In this document: positions 7,177-15,356 of the stretch, piece after piece
Numbering within the stretch: position 1 is the first letter of the stretch
Layout: every line of letters begins with the position of its first letter
Origin: a bacterium
GTDB lineage: Bacteria; Planctomycetota; UBA11346
Length of the DNA stretch: 20,178 bases
NCBI GenBank assembly: GCA_020049615.1
Contig: JAIFKN010000043.1
Span: forward strand, 1 to 20,178
Reading direction: 5' to 3'
Program-made: the position numbers and the translations under genes
Notes under the pieces: model-generated
Databases searched by the model: none
What the model saw: the letters and a program-made list of their open reading frames with translations, nothing else
Told to the model about the DNA's origin: nothing

Positions 7177-7967
7177 TAGGGCGCGATGCGCAGCAGTCCG
7201 TGCGCGTTGCGTCCAGCCCAGGCCATGACGTCCTCGCCGCGTTCGCCCCGAAGATCGGCGACCGCCGAGGCGGTGACCGCGGCATGCGCCATCTCGCATC
7301 GTTTCCCACGATGCGGGACCGGGGCCAGGTACGGAGCGTCGGTCTCGACCAGCAGACGATCGGCTGGGATGGTCCGGACTGCAGCGCGCAGGGCGTCGTT
7401 GCCCTTGAATGTCACCATTCCGTTGAGCGCGATGTGGAAGCCGGCGTCGAGCCAACTGCGCGCCTGCACCGCGTCGCCGTCGAAGCTGTGGATGATGCCA
7501 CGCACCCCTGGATGAGCCCGGACCAGGGCGAGGGCTGTCGCATGCGCGTCGCCGCCGCGCGGACCGCTGCGGGCGTGCACGACCAGGGGCAGATCGAGTT
7601 CGCGCGCGAGGGCGATCTGGGCGGAGAACTGCTCGCGTTGCACCGCATCGGGGGCGAGCGCATGGTGGTATTCGATGCCACATTCCCCGAGCGCGCTGAA
7701 GCCTCCGGCGGCCAGCAGGGTGCGCAGGCCAGCCAGTTCGGCGGTGAAGCCGTCGCCTGCCTCATGGGCCGAGAAGGGATCGAGTCCGGCCGAGGCCCAG
7801 ACCCGGCCTTGATGGAGGCGGGCGAGCGCCAGGGCGGCCCGGGCGTCCACCAGGCCGGTGCCGATGGTCAGGCAGCCGGAGATGCCGGCTTCGGCCATGC
7901 GCGCCAACGCCAACGCGCGGTCCGCATCGAACCGCGCGTTGGTGAGGTGGCAGTGGGAATCGAACAT
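7176..7967 (-). CDS. tatD: TatD-family metal-dependent hydrolase (deoxyribonuclease)
   Basis: A 263-residue TIM-barrel hydrolase of the TatD family, cytoplasmic 3'-5' DNases and related phosphoesterases with roles in DNA quality control. The metal and catalytic set is visible: HCH (H5, H7), GECGIEYH (E95), VVHAR (H131), IIHSFDG (H160) and ETDAPYL (D210). One oddity is the usual G-x-HPH motif after the second strand, which here reads GLDPFSAH (61-68), so both of its histidines are replaced. Length is typical. It is the last gene of the prs-rplY-tatD run, 36 bp after rplY; its TAG stop lies in the repeat element that fills the spacer toward mutM. The family is certain; the exact substrate is not. 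Confidence 0.92.
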   Translation of the reverse strand: MFDSHCHLTNARFDADRALALARMAEAGISGCLTIGTGLVDARAALALARLHQGRVWASAGLDPFSAHEAGDGFTAELAGLRTLLAAGGFSALGECGIEYHHALAPDAVQREQFSAQIALARELDLPLVVHARSGPRGGDAHATALALVRAHPGVRGIIHSFDGDAVQARSWLDAGFHIALNGMVTFKGNDALRAAVRTIPADRLLVETDAPYLAPVPHRGKRCEMAHAAVTASAVADLRGERGEDVMAWAGRNAHGLLRIAP

Positions 7968-8003
7968 GTCCGCTTACGGACTCGGAGTTCGAGGCTTGAG
8001 GGT

Positions 8004-8731
8004 CTACTTCTTGGCTGGGGCCTTGGCATCCGCCTTGGCGCCGGCGGCCGGGGCCTTGGCATCGCCCGGCTTGGCGCCGGCGGCGGGAGCCTTGGCGTCG
8101 CCTGGCTTGGCAGCGGCGGCAGCGCCTTCGGCCGGGGCAGCGCCCTCGGCGCCGGCGGCGGCCTCGGCCTCGTCCTTCTTCATCCAGCGCGGGATGACGA
8201 TCGACAGGACGGTCAGATCCTTGCGGGTCGCCAGGGTGATGCCCTTGGGCAGCACGATGTCCTTGACGTAGAGCGAGGCCATGACTTCGACCTTGGACAG
8301 ATCGACTTCGATGACGTCAGGAATGGCGTTGGCCGGGCAGCGGACCTTCACCGTGCGCAGGCGCTGCTCGATGATGCCTCCGGACTTGACGCCCGGGCAG
8401 TCGTCGGACTTGAGCAGCAGGGCGACCTCGACGGCGATCTCGGACTTGGCGTCGACCTCCTGCAGGTCGATGTGCTCGACGTAGTCTTCGAGGCAGTGGG
8501 TGGCGACCGCGCCCTTGAGGGCGGTGATCTCCTCCGTGCCGAGCTTGACCTTGCACAGGTGGACCACGTTCTTGATCAGGTGGGCGGCCTGGTCCTTGGC
8601 GATGGTCGCGTGCCGGCTGGGGGCGCCGCGCTTGTTGATGGTGACCGGCACCCGGCCGGCCTTGCGCTGCTTGATGGCGGCGGTGGTGCCGACGGCGGTG
8701 CGGGCTTCGGCTTCGTAGGTGTGCATGGCGC

Positions 8732-8735
<4 letters not shown>
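8004..8735 (-). CDS. rplY: 50S ribosomal protein L25 / general stress protein CTC, with Ala-rich tail
   Basis: A 243-residue CTC-type (two-domain) L25, which binds 5S rRNA in the large ribosomal subunit. The N-terminal domain (about 5-95) ends in HIDLQEV (88-94), and the C-terminal TL5-like beta domain (about 97-185) includes GGIIEQRLRTVKVRCPANAIPDVIEVD. A low-complexity tail of nearly 60 residues (about 186-243), rich in Ala, Pro, Lys, Gly and Asp, contains two copies of a 12-residue repeat (AKPGDAKAPAAG) and a partial third. The ATG at 8735 overlaps the prs stop (ATGA) and has an AAGG upstream at suitable spacing, so it is preferred to the ATG at 8726. The prs-rplY order is common in bacteria and implies co-expression. 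Confidence 0.95.
8040..8111 (-). repeat. 36-bp tandem repeat inside rplY (two full units)
   Basis: Units 8040-8075 and 8076-8111 match at 32 of 36 bases and encode the same 12 residues twice. A shorter third unit lies on the low-coordinate side. The repeat is in frame, so changes in copy number would lengthen or shorten the L25 tail without breaking it. Confidence 0.85.
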
Positions 8736-9676
<941 letters not shown>

Positions 9677-9700
9677 GAGGGGGTGCCGTTGGGGGGCGGA

Positions 9701-9728
9701 ACCATAGGGGGACTGGCCGATGGGGCAA
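9701..9728 (-). promoter_or_regulatory. Candidate sigma70-type promoter for prs
   Basis: On the minus strand, TTGCCC (9723-9728) and TATGGT (9701-9706) are separated by 16 bp and sit 24-52 bp upstream of the prs ATG, giving a short leader. Both hexamers match the consensus at four of six positions. This is a visual call in GC-rich sequence and may be chance. Confidence 0.35.
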
Positions 9729-9816
9729 GGGAAAGGCGTTGCACGCCGCTCGCCTCTCCGATGTGGCGGGGTGGCGGCGCTTGCATTTGTGTATATCGAT
9801 CCATCGTGATGAAGCG

Positions 9817-10698
9817 ATGCAACTTCACGACCTGTTCGCACGTCAAAGCCGGACCCTGAGTTTCGAGTTCTTCCCGCCGAAGAACGAGCGGGCCTGGTAC
9901 ACGCTCGAGGACACCATCGAGCAACTGGCCCAGCTCGGACCGGATTTCGTCTCGGTCACCTATGGCGCAGGCGGCAGCACTCGGGCCAAGACCAGGGAAG
10001 TGGTCGAGCACATCCAGGCCCGGACCGGGGTGACGGCGATGGCCCATCTCACCTGCGTGAACGCCACCCGCGCCGAACTGCTCGCGCTGCTGGACGAGTA
10101 CGCCGGAGCCGGCATCGGCAATCTCCTGGCCCTGCGCGGCGATCCCCCCAAGGGCGAGGCGCGTTTCACGCCGACCGACGGCGGTTGCGCCCATGCGGTC
10201 GACCTCATCGACCTGATCCGCGACCATGGCGGTTTCAGCACGCTGTGCGCGGCCTTCCCCGAGCGCCACCCCGAAGCCGCCAGCCGCGAGGCGGACTGGA
10301 CTCATCTGGCGGAGAAGCTGAGCCGCGGCGCCTGCGGGGCGATCACGCAGTGCTTCTTCGATGTCCAGGCCTACGCCGACATGCTTGCGCATCTCGCCAG
10401 CGCCACCGGGCGCACACCGCGCGTCATCCCCGGCATCCTGCCGATCACCGACTGGCATGCCCTGGTGCGATTCTGCGAGCGCTGCGGCGCCGAGGTGCCT
10501 GCCGGATTGCGCGATCAGCTCGCTCCGCTTGCCGATGACAAGCTCGCCGTGCGCAAGGCCGGCATGGCATGGACGATCCGCTTCTGCCAGAGCCTGCTCC
10601 GCGCCGGTGCCCCTGGCCTGCACGTCTATGCGCTGAACCGCTCGACAGCGGCCGCCGAACTGGTCACCGCCCTGCGCCAGTCGGGCAACATCGACTGA
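9817..10698 (+). CDS. metF: 5,10-methylenetetrahydrofolate reductase
   Basis: A 293-residue FAD-dependent enzyme that reduces 5,10-methylene-THF to 5-methyl-THF, the methyl donor for methionine synthesis. Diagnostic segments are LSFEFFPPK with the catalytic glutamate E17, VTYGAGGS (47-54), LALRGDPPKG (104-113) with the FAD-binding aspartate D109, ITQCFFD (176-182), and the C-terminal GLHVYALNR (267-275). Length matches bacterial MetF. The ATG at 9817 fits the usual N-terminus; the open frame begins at 9739 but the extra residues do not resemble the family. No strong Shine-Dalgarno precedes it, and I could not recognise a SAM or SAH riboswitch in the 140-bp spacer. It is convergent with pyrD and otherwise stands alone. 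Confidence 0.96.
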   Translation: MQLHDLFARQSRTLSFEFFPPKNERAWYTLEDTIEQLAQLGPDFVSVTYGAGGSTRAKTREVVEHIQARTGVTAMAHLTCVNATRAELLALLDEYAGAGIGNLLALRGDPPKGEARFTPTDGGCAHAVDLIDLIRDHGGFSTLCAAFPERHPEAASREADWTHLAEKLSRGACGAITQCFFDVQAYADMLAHLASATGRTPRVIPGILPITDWHALVRFCERCGAEVPAGLRDQLAPLADDKLAVRKAGMAWTIRFCQSLLRAGAPGLHVYALNRSTAAAELVTALRQSGNID

Positions 10699-10726
10699 GA
10701 AGCGGGTGCCTTTCGGGCGCGATGTC

Positions 10727-10752
10727 GATCCGTCGTGCCAGCGTGGCGGATC
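10727..10752. terminator. Possible bidirectional terminator between metF and pyrD
   Basis: GATCC (10727-10731) and GGATC (10748-10752) can pair, and inside them GCCA-GCG-TGGC (10737-10747) closes a short loop with a 5-nt bulge on one side. The element lies in the 78-bp gap between two convergent genes. There is no T-tract, so termination is inferred from placement only. Confidence 0.35.
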
Positions 10753-10757
10753 ACAAC

Positions 10758-10774
10758 GTCCACGTCCTCAAGGA
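10758..10774 (-). repeat. 17-bp repeat, copy 2 (after pyrD stop)
   Basis: This is identical over 17 bases to 7157-7173 and, like that copy, begins just beyond a TAG stop codon of a minus-strand gene (pyrD stop at 10777-10779). The flanks differ, so the shared piece is a discrete motif rather than part of a longer duplication. Confidence 0.8.
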
Positions 10775-10776
10775 AA

Positions 10777-11841
10777 CTAGAGCTCCCGCCCGATCGCCTC
10801 GGTCAGTGTCCCGATGCGGTGGCGGTTGAGGCGTTCGATCAACCCGTCGACGATCGTCCGCACCAGCCACGGCCCCTTCATGATCAGGCCGGTGTAGACC
10901 TGCACCAGGCTGGCGCCGTGGCCGATCTTCTCCCATGCCGCTTCGGCGGAGTCGATGCCGCCGACCCCGATCAGGGGAAGCCGGCGGTCGAGCCGGCGGG
11001 CGACCCGCGCCAGGACGGCAGTCGAACGTGCGCGGACCGGCGCCCCGGACAGGCCGCCGGCGCCGCGCTCGGCGATCCATTGGTCGTCGTAGGACAGGCC
11101 GCCGCGTCCGATCGTCGTGTTGGTGCAGATGATGCCGTCGAGTCGCGCCTCGAGCGCCGCGTCGACGGCGGCGTCGATGCCGGCGTCGGCGAGGTCGGGG
11201 GCGATCTTGACCAGCAGCGGCTTGCCCGGAGCCACCGCGTCGAGTTCGGCGCGGATGCCGGTGAGCAACTTGCGTAGCACCCCCTCCGCCTGCAGGTCGC
11301 GCAGGCCCGGGGTGTTGGGCGAACTGACGTTGACGACGATGTAGTCTCCACGCGCGCCGAGCAGCCGCACCGAGGCGCGGTAATCGTCGAGCGCCTGGTC
11401 GTTCGGGACGATCTTGGACTTGCCCAGGTTGACGCCGAGGACGCAGGGGCGCTGGCCGAGGGCGTCGAGGCGCCGCGCCATCGCGGCTGCGCCGTGGTTG
11501 TTGAAGCCGAAGCGGTTGATCAGGCCGCCGTCGGCCGGCAGGCGGTAGCAGCGCGGCTTGGGGTTGCCGGGTTGCGGGCGGGCGGTGACCGTGCCGACTT
11601 CGACATGGCTGAATCCGAGTCGGGCGAATCCCCGCACCGCTTCAGCCTCCTTGTCCATGCCGGCGGCGAGGCCGACGGGGTGGACGAACTCGAGGCTGCC
11701 CAGTCGCACGCGCAGGCGCGGATCAGCCGGGATGGCGACGCGCGGTCCAAGCCCGGCCCCGAGCATGCTCACCGTGGCGTGATGCGCGGTTTCCGGTGGT
11801 AGCTGGAAGAGGATGGGTTTGGCGAGGGCGTACCAGTCCAT
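10777..11841 (-). CDS. pyrD: Dihydroorotate dehydrogenase (quinone), class 2
   Basis: A 354-residue FMN enzyme that oxidises dihydroorotate to orotate in pyrimidine synthesis, passing electrons to membrane quinones. Class 2 features are the amphipathic N-terminal extension (about 1-40, membrane-associating), GLAAGMDKE (57-65), [10 protein letters not shown] (106-115), [10 protein letters not shown] (171-180) with a serine rather than cysteine base, VKIAPDL (211-217), and the phosphate-binding IGVGGIDS (291-298) and YTGLIMKGP (316-324). The ATG at 11841 ([17 protein letters not shown]) matches known class 2 N-termini. It is divergent from the small ORF at 11896 by 54 bp. Class 2 PyrD indicates a quinone-based respiratory chain. 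Confidence 0.96.
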   Translation of the reverse strand: MDWYALAKPILFQLPPETAHHATVSMLGAGLGPRVAIPADPRLRVRLGSLEFVHPVGLAAGMDKEAEAVRGFARLGFSHVEVGTVTARPQPGNPKPRCYRLPADGGLINRFGFNNHGAAAMARRLDALGQRPCVLGVNLGKSKIVPNDQALDDYRASVRLLGARGDYIVVNVSSPNTPGLRDLQAEGVLRKLLTGIRAELDAVAPGKPLLVKIAPDLADAGIDAAVDAALEARLDGIICTNTTIGRGGLSYDDQWIAERGAGGLSGAPVRARSTAVLARVARRLDRRLPLIGVGGIDSAEAAWEKIGHGASLVQVYTGLIMKGPWLVRTIVDGLIERLNRHRIGTLTEAIGREL

Positions 11842-11895
11842 GACTGGGCAGCATTGCGTGCTTCCCTGGCGCGCCAGCCCGGCCAGCCTGGGGGC

Positions 11896-12072
11896 ATGTC
11901 GCATATCCGGATCGCATGGATCAGCGCCGAAGGCGAAGAGAGCGAGGAGGCGTGGCCCTCGGTGGAGCGCTTTCGCGCCTGGGCGCAGGCGGAGGGCCTC
12001 CGCTGCCAGTGGCGGGCCTACGAGGAGGACGGGGAGGGCGAGTGGGTGCTGATCGATGAAGGACGGATCTGA
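11896..12072 (+). CDS. Small acidic Trp-rich protein, 58 residues, unknown
   Basis: A short ORF, MSHIRIAWISAEGEE to VLIDEGRI, preceded by a G-rich stretch just before the ATG. It is rich in Glu and Trp, has a predicted strand-helix-strand pattern (IRIAWIS, then an amphipathic VERFRAWAQAEG, then CQWRAYE and EWVLIDEG), and has no signal or membrane segment. The pattern of an alternating hydrophobic N-terminal strand and an acidic compact body looks like a real folded domain rather than noise. Its stop overlaps an ATG of the next frame (TGATG at 12070-12074), but the lipoprotein more likely starts at 12147. I do not recognise the family. Confidence 0.55.
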   Translation: MSHIRIAWISAEGEESEEAWPSVERFRAWAQAEGLRCQWRAYEEDGEGEWVLIDEGRI

Positions 12073-12146
12073 TGTCCGGTCCGGTCTGCGGTCGCCCACG
12101 ACAGGATGTGGGTGGCCACGCTCGGCTATCCAGGCAACCTGCTGGC

Positions 12147-12905
12147 ATGGCAGTCCGCTGGCCGCTCGGGTTCGTGCTGCTCGTCCTCCTGTGCGGTTGC
12201 AGCGAACCGCCGCGGCCGGCCGGTCCCGACGCAGCCGCCCTGCGTGCCCGCCTCGGCTCAGCCGAGGTGCTCAGCGCCAGCCTGCTGGTGCAGCTCACCC
12301 CGGCCACGGGCGAGGGCGAGCTGTTCACCCTGCGGCTGTGGCGCTCCGGCGACGGCGCGGTTCGGCTGCGGGCGCAGAAGCTCGACGTCGACTTCCTCGA
12401 CGCCCTGGTGCGGCCCGATGGCGGCTACGAGGCGGTGCTGCCGCGCGAACGCGTCGCCACCAGCGGGAAGCTGGGTGCGGCCGATGATCCGCTGCTGCTG
12501 CGGGACCTCCAGCTGCTGGTCTCTGATCTGCGGGATGGGCCGCTGCCGCGCACCGCGGCACCCGGCGGCGATGCCAGGCACCTGGTGTGGAGCGAGGCCG
12601 GCTGGACCGCCGAGCTCGACCTCGCCGCCGACGGGCTGCCCAGCGCCAAGCGGCTGGGCCTCGAGGGCGCCGTGCAGCGCGAAGTGACCTACGCCCGCTG
12701 GCAGGCCTACGAGGGCCTGACCCGGCCCAGCCAGGTGCGTCTGCGCATCCCCGGCGACGACGGCGTGACCACGATCCGCCTGAAGTCGCTCGACACCCCG
12801 CCGGTGATCAGCCCCGAGCGCATGGCGCTGCGCGTGCCCGAGGGCGTCGAGCGCGTCGAGCCGGCGGAGTTCAGCCGGCGGATGCTCGGTCCGGCGCCAG
12901 AGTGA
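12147..12905 (+). CDS. Predicted lipoprotein, possibly LolA/LolB-like fold
   Basis: A 252-residue exported protein. MAVRWPLGFVLLVLLCGC is a lipoprotein signal: Arg4, a hydrophobic core, and lipobox L15-C16-G17 with acceptor C18 (Cys at -2 is atypical). The mature part alternates strands rich in Leu, Arg and Asp: ELFTLRLWRSGDGAVRLRAQKLDVDF, GGYEAVLPRERV, AGWTAELDLAADGLPSAKRLGL and PSQVRLRIPGDDGVTTIRLKSL. This curved beta-sheet pattern resembles LolA/LolB-type lipid-carrier folds, but I cannot confirm that. An in-frame ATG at 12072 would bury the signal sequence behind 25 polar residues, so 12147 is used. It lies 74 bp after the small ORF and ends 33 bp from the convergent ADP-ribosylglycohydrolase gene. 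Confidence 0.75.
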   Translation: MAVRWPLGFVLLVLLCGCSEPPRPAGPDAAALRARLGSAEVLSASLLVQLTPATGEGELFTLRLWRSGDGAVRLRAQKLDVDFLDALVRPDGGYEAVLPRERVATSGKLGAADDPLLLRDLQLLVSDLRDGPLPRTAAPGGDARHLVWSEAGWTAELDLAADGLPSAKRLGLEGAVQREVTYARWQAYEGLTRPSQVRLRIPGDDGVTTIRLKSLDTPPVISPERMALRVPEGVERVEPAEFSRRMLGPAPE

Positions 12906-12938
12906 GCACGGCGCAGGCGCCAATCCGGATCCATCCCC

Positions 12939-14381
12939 TCACGCCTTGGCAGCAGCCGCCAGCGTCGCGCCCTGGCGCTCCTTCCAGTAGGCGTCGGTCT
13001 TCAGCCAGGCCTCGTGGATCTGCTGCGCCAGTTCGGCGAAGGTGATCTGCTGGTAGCCGATCAGGTTGGGTTTGACCGTGTCGTTCAGCCGTCCGGCGAG
13101 GTCCATGCGGAAGCGCGACCGTCCGGCTGCGGCGCCGACGATCGAGCCGACGGTCGCCCCGTTGCAGTCGGTGTCGAGTGCGCCCATCACCGAGATCGCG
13201 GTGGCCTGCACCGTGTCCATCCTGCCGTAGAACAGGCTCATCACGCAGATCAGCGCGTTGTTGATGGTGTGCACGGCATGCATGTCGGCGAAGGCGGCAT
13301 CGATCCGGTCCATGCACGACTCCCAGTCGGGCGAGGCGGCGATCCAGCCCAGGCAGGTCCGCACCGCCTGGGCGAGGCGGCATTCGGCCGGGATCTCCGA
13401 CAGGCCGATCGCGACCAGCTTGGCCGGGTCGCTCTCGACGAAGGCGGCGGCCTGCATCGCGGCGCAGAACATCTCGCCGTAGATGCCGTTGCGTTCGTGC
13501 GTCCACGAGGCGTCGCGCCAGGCGAACTCGGCGGCCAGTTCCGGCTTGCCGGCGCAGCACCAGGCGAAACCGTCGCTGCGGATCTGGGCGCCGATCCACT
13601 CGCGGTAGGGGTTCCAGTTGCGCCGGGTGAAGGCCGGGGTCGCGGCCAGATTGATGCCGGTCTGGCTCCAGCCGCCAGGGCCGTGCCTGGAGCTGCGGTT
13701 GACGTAGTTGAGGTAGGCCTGGGTCTCGGCGGTGCAGATGGCGCCGAAGGGGATGTGGTGCAGCCAGGCCTGGGCGATGTCGACCCAGGTGAAGCCGGGC
13801 CCCTTGCTGCGTACGACGTGCACGCCGATCAGCGAGTAGTGGATGTCGTCGTCCGCCTCCATGAAGGCGATGCGCTCGCGCTGGCTGAGTTCGCAGCCGA
13901 TCTTCAGGCCGTCGCCGGCGTCGCGGCCGGAGAAGTAGTCGGTGAGCGGCCAATCGCCGCGGTTGACCAGGTAGCGCTTGATGTCGCCGCGACCGCACAG
14001 CTTGCCGTCGCGGCGGCCCATGCCCATGCCTTCGACCGGCTTGCCCAGCGCGCAACCGCTGGCGCGTCCGAGCCAGGCGCCATGGAAGCGGTCGATCGCC
14101 TCATCCTTCGTCGGACTCCACTTCAAGTCGCGCGGACCGGCCGGGCGCAGGGCGCGGATGGCGTCGAGGTCGTTGGGTTCGCGGGCGGCCAGTGCGGCAT
14201 CCGGCTCGAGGGCGGCCAGCGCCTCGTAGATCGGCTGCAGAGCCGCCTGATTCCATGCGTCGGCCAGCGGATTGAGCTGGGCGAACCGCTCGCGCAGGGC
14301 GGTGGGGATGGTGCAGCCCTCGTCGCGGCGCTGGACGAACTCCTCATGGAGCAGTTGGTAGGGGGTGGCCCATTGGCTCAT
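12939..14381 (-). CDS. ADP-ribosylglycohydrolase family protein
   Basis: A 480-residue protein of the DraG/ADPRH fold (all-helical, two Mg ions), which removes ADP-ribose from proteins, nucleic acids or small molecules. Family motifs are FHGAWLGRASGCALGKPVEG (99-118), the metal-site segment EADDDIHYSLIG (175-186) and the C-terminal metal motif DTDCNGATVGSIVGA (403-417). The first 95 residues or so form an extra helical N-terminal region absent from minimal DraG proteins. No signal peptide is present. GGAG six bases upstream of the ATG at 14381 is a good ribosome site. It is divergent from an AraC regulator, 81 bp apart, which probably controls it. Members beside AraC genes often sit in carbohydrate-related clusters, so a nucleoside/sugar substrate is possible. 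Confidence 0.9.
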   Translation of the reverse strand: MSQWATPYQLLHEEFVQRRDEGCTIPTALRERFAQLNPLADAWNQAALQPIYEALAALEPDAALAAREPNDLDAIRALRPAGPRDLKWSPTKDEAIDRFHGAWLGRASGCALGKPVEGMGMGRRDGKLCGRGDIKRYLVNRGDWPLTDYFSGRDAGDGLKIGCELSQRERIAFMEADDDIHYSLIGVHVVRSKGPGFTWVDIAQAWLHHIPFGAICTAETQAYLNYVNRSSRHGPGGWSQTGINLAATPAFTRRNWNPYREWIGAQIRSDGFAWCCAGKPELAAEFAWRDASWTHERNGIYGEMFCAAMQAAAFVESDPAKLVAIGLSEIPAECRLAQAVRTCLGWIAASPDWESCMDRIDAAFADMHAVHTINNALICVMSLFYGRMDTVQATAISVMGALDTDCNGATVGSIVGAAAGRSRFRMDLAGRLNDTVKPNLIGYQQITFAELAQQIHEAWLKTDAYWKERQGATLAAAAKA

Positions 14382-14387
14382 GGTCGG

Positions 14388-14392
14388 TCTCC
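14388..14392 (-). promoter_or_regulatory. Shine-Dalgarno of the ADP-ribosylglycohydrolase gene
   Basis: GGAGA on the minus strand lies six bases before the ATG at 14381. It is one of the few strong ribosome sites in this window and supports that start. Confidence 0.65.
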
Positions 14393-14462
14393 GACGGCCA
14401 GGTTATGCCCGGGGTGCCGATGTCAGTTGGCTTGCTGTCCAGATCGATAGACTATTCGTCCG

Positions 14463-15356
14463 ATGTCAGAAGCGCCTTTGGCCTGGAGTGCACCCTATTC
14501 CCCATTCATCCAGTTCTGCGACGACGCACCACGTCGGCGTGATTGGCGCATTCCACAGCGTCGCCTGGAGTATTGGCTGCTGGTCACGTCGGTCGACGGC
14601 GAGGAGCAGATTCGCGTCGATGGCGATCGATTCCACATCCGATCCGGCGAGACCTATCTGATCCAACCCGGCGCTCTGCACGATCTCGGTTCGCAGCGCG
14701 GCAACACTCCGGTGTGGATCCATTTCGACGTGCTGTTCGACCCGCGCCGGGCCGAGCCCGGCCGCTACCACGCCGGCCCGTTCGATGCGGAACTCGGTCC
14801 GCGTGCGGCGCTGCTGCAGCCGGCAGCGCTGGCGACCTGGGGTGTCGAACTGCCGGTGGTGGTGCCGCCTCCCCTCGCGGCGCGCTTCCGGGCGGAGGTG
14901 CCGGCCCTGGTTGCGCGGCACAAGGCGAGCACGCCGCCGGCCCGGTTGGAGGCGACCGCGCGTCTGGCGACGCTGCTCGCCCTGCTGGTCGACGAGGCGT
15001 GGCGGAGCGGCGGCGGTGGACGCGGTCCGACGGACGAGGACCGCATCACGCGCGCCGAGGCGGCGGCGCGCCACCGGCTCGACACCGGCTTCGGCCTGGA
15101 GGCCTTCGCAGCCGCGGCCGGACTCGGCCGTTCCCGTTTCTGCCAAGTCTATCGTCAGTTGCGCGGCACCACCCCGGGCGGCTTCCTGCAGCGCGAGCGC
15201 CAGTCGCGGGCCGAAGCGCTGCTGCGTTCGACCGCCCTGCCGCTGGCGCAGGTCGCGAGTCTGGTCGGCTACCGTGACGCGACGGTGTTCGTGCGAGCCT
15301 TCCGCCGCGCCCGCGGGGTCACGCCAGGGGCTTGGCGCTCAGCACCTGGGCAGTGA
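14463..15356 (+). CDS. AraC-family transcriptional regulator
   Basis: A 297-residue DNA-binding regulator. The N-terminal part (about 34-95) is a cupin-like ligand domain: YWLLVTSVDGEEQIRVDGDRFHI, SGETYLIQPGALHDL and PVWIHFDVLF, the usual AraC sensor pattern. The C-terminal part (about 200-293) holds two helix-turn-helix units: GLEAFAAAAGLGRSRFCQVYRQLRGTTP, then LPLAQVASLVGYRDATVFVRAFRRARGVTPGAWR, with the family signature in the second. Ligand is unknown, probably a sugar-like effector. The 81-bp divergent region shared with the ADP-ribosylglycohydrolase gene is the likely operator. Its last 38 bp overlap the convergent end of thiD. Confidence 0.94.
   Translation: MSEAPLAWSAPYSPFIQFCDDAPRRRDWRIPQRRLEYWLLVTSVDGEEQIRVDGDRFHIRSGETYLIQPGALHDLGSQRGNTPVWIHFDVLFDPRRAEPGRYHAGPFDAELGPRAALLQPAALATWGVELPVVVPPPLAARFRAEVPALVARHKASTPPARLEATARLATLLALLVDEAWRSGGGGRGPTDEDRITRAEAAARHRLDTGFGLEAFAAAAGLGRSRFCQVYRQLRGTTPGGFLQRERQSRAEALLRSTALPLAQVASLVGYRDATVFVRAFRRARGVTPGAWRSAPGQ

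Noticed and set aside
8040..8111. CRISPR-like direct repeats.
   Set aside because: The repeats are contiguous, in frame and encode the low-complexity tail of L25; there are no unique spacers and no cas genes.
9677..9816. A SAM/SAH-type riboswitch upstream of metF.
   Set aside because: Methionine-cycle genes often have one, but no paired core or expression platform could be recognised in the 140-bp spacer.
9677..9841. N-terminal extension of Prs by 55 residues.
   Set aside because: The extra residues are unlike the family, overlap the metF start and contain the candidate promoter; MRIFSGNANRP is the normal N-terminus.
11842..12099. N-terminal extension of PyrD by 86 residues.
   Set aside because: It would cover the divergent 58-residue ORF, and [10 protein letters not shown] already matches class 2 PyrD starts.
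12072..12146. Earlier lipoprotein start at the TGATG overlap with the small ORF.
   Set aside because: The coupling arrangement is attractive, but it puts 25 polar residues before the signal sequence and lipobox.
13014..14450. A plus-strand open frame opposite the ADP-ribosylglycohydrolase gene.
   Set aside because: Antisense shadow with no motif; the minus-strand protein has intact family signatures and a good ribosome site.
14382..14462. A sigma70 promoter or AraC operator in the divergent region.
   Set aside because: A few TTG- and TA-rich hexamers exist but spacing is poor and no clear direct repeat was found, so no site is annotated.
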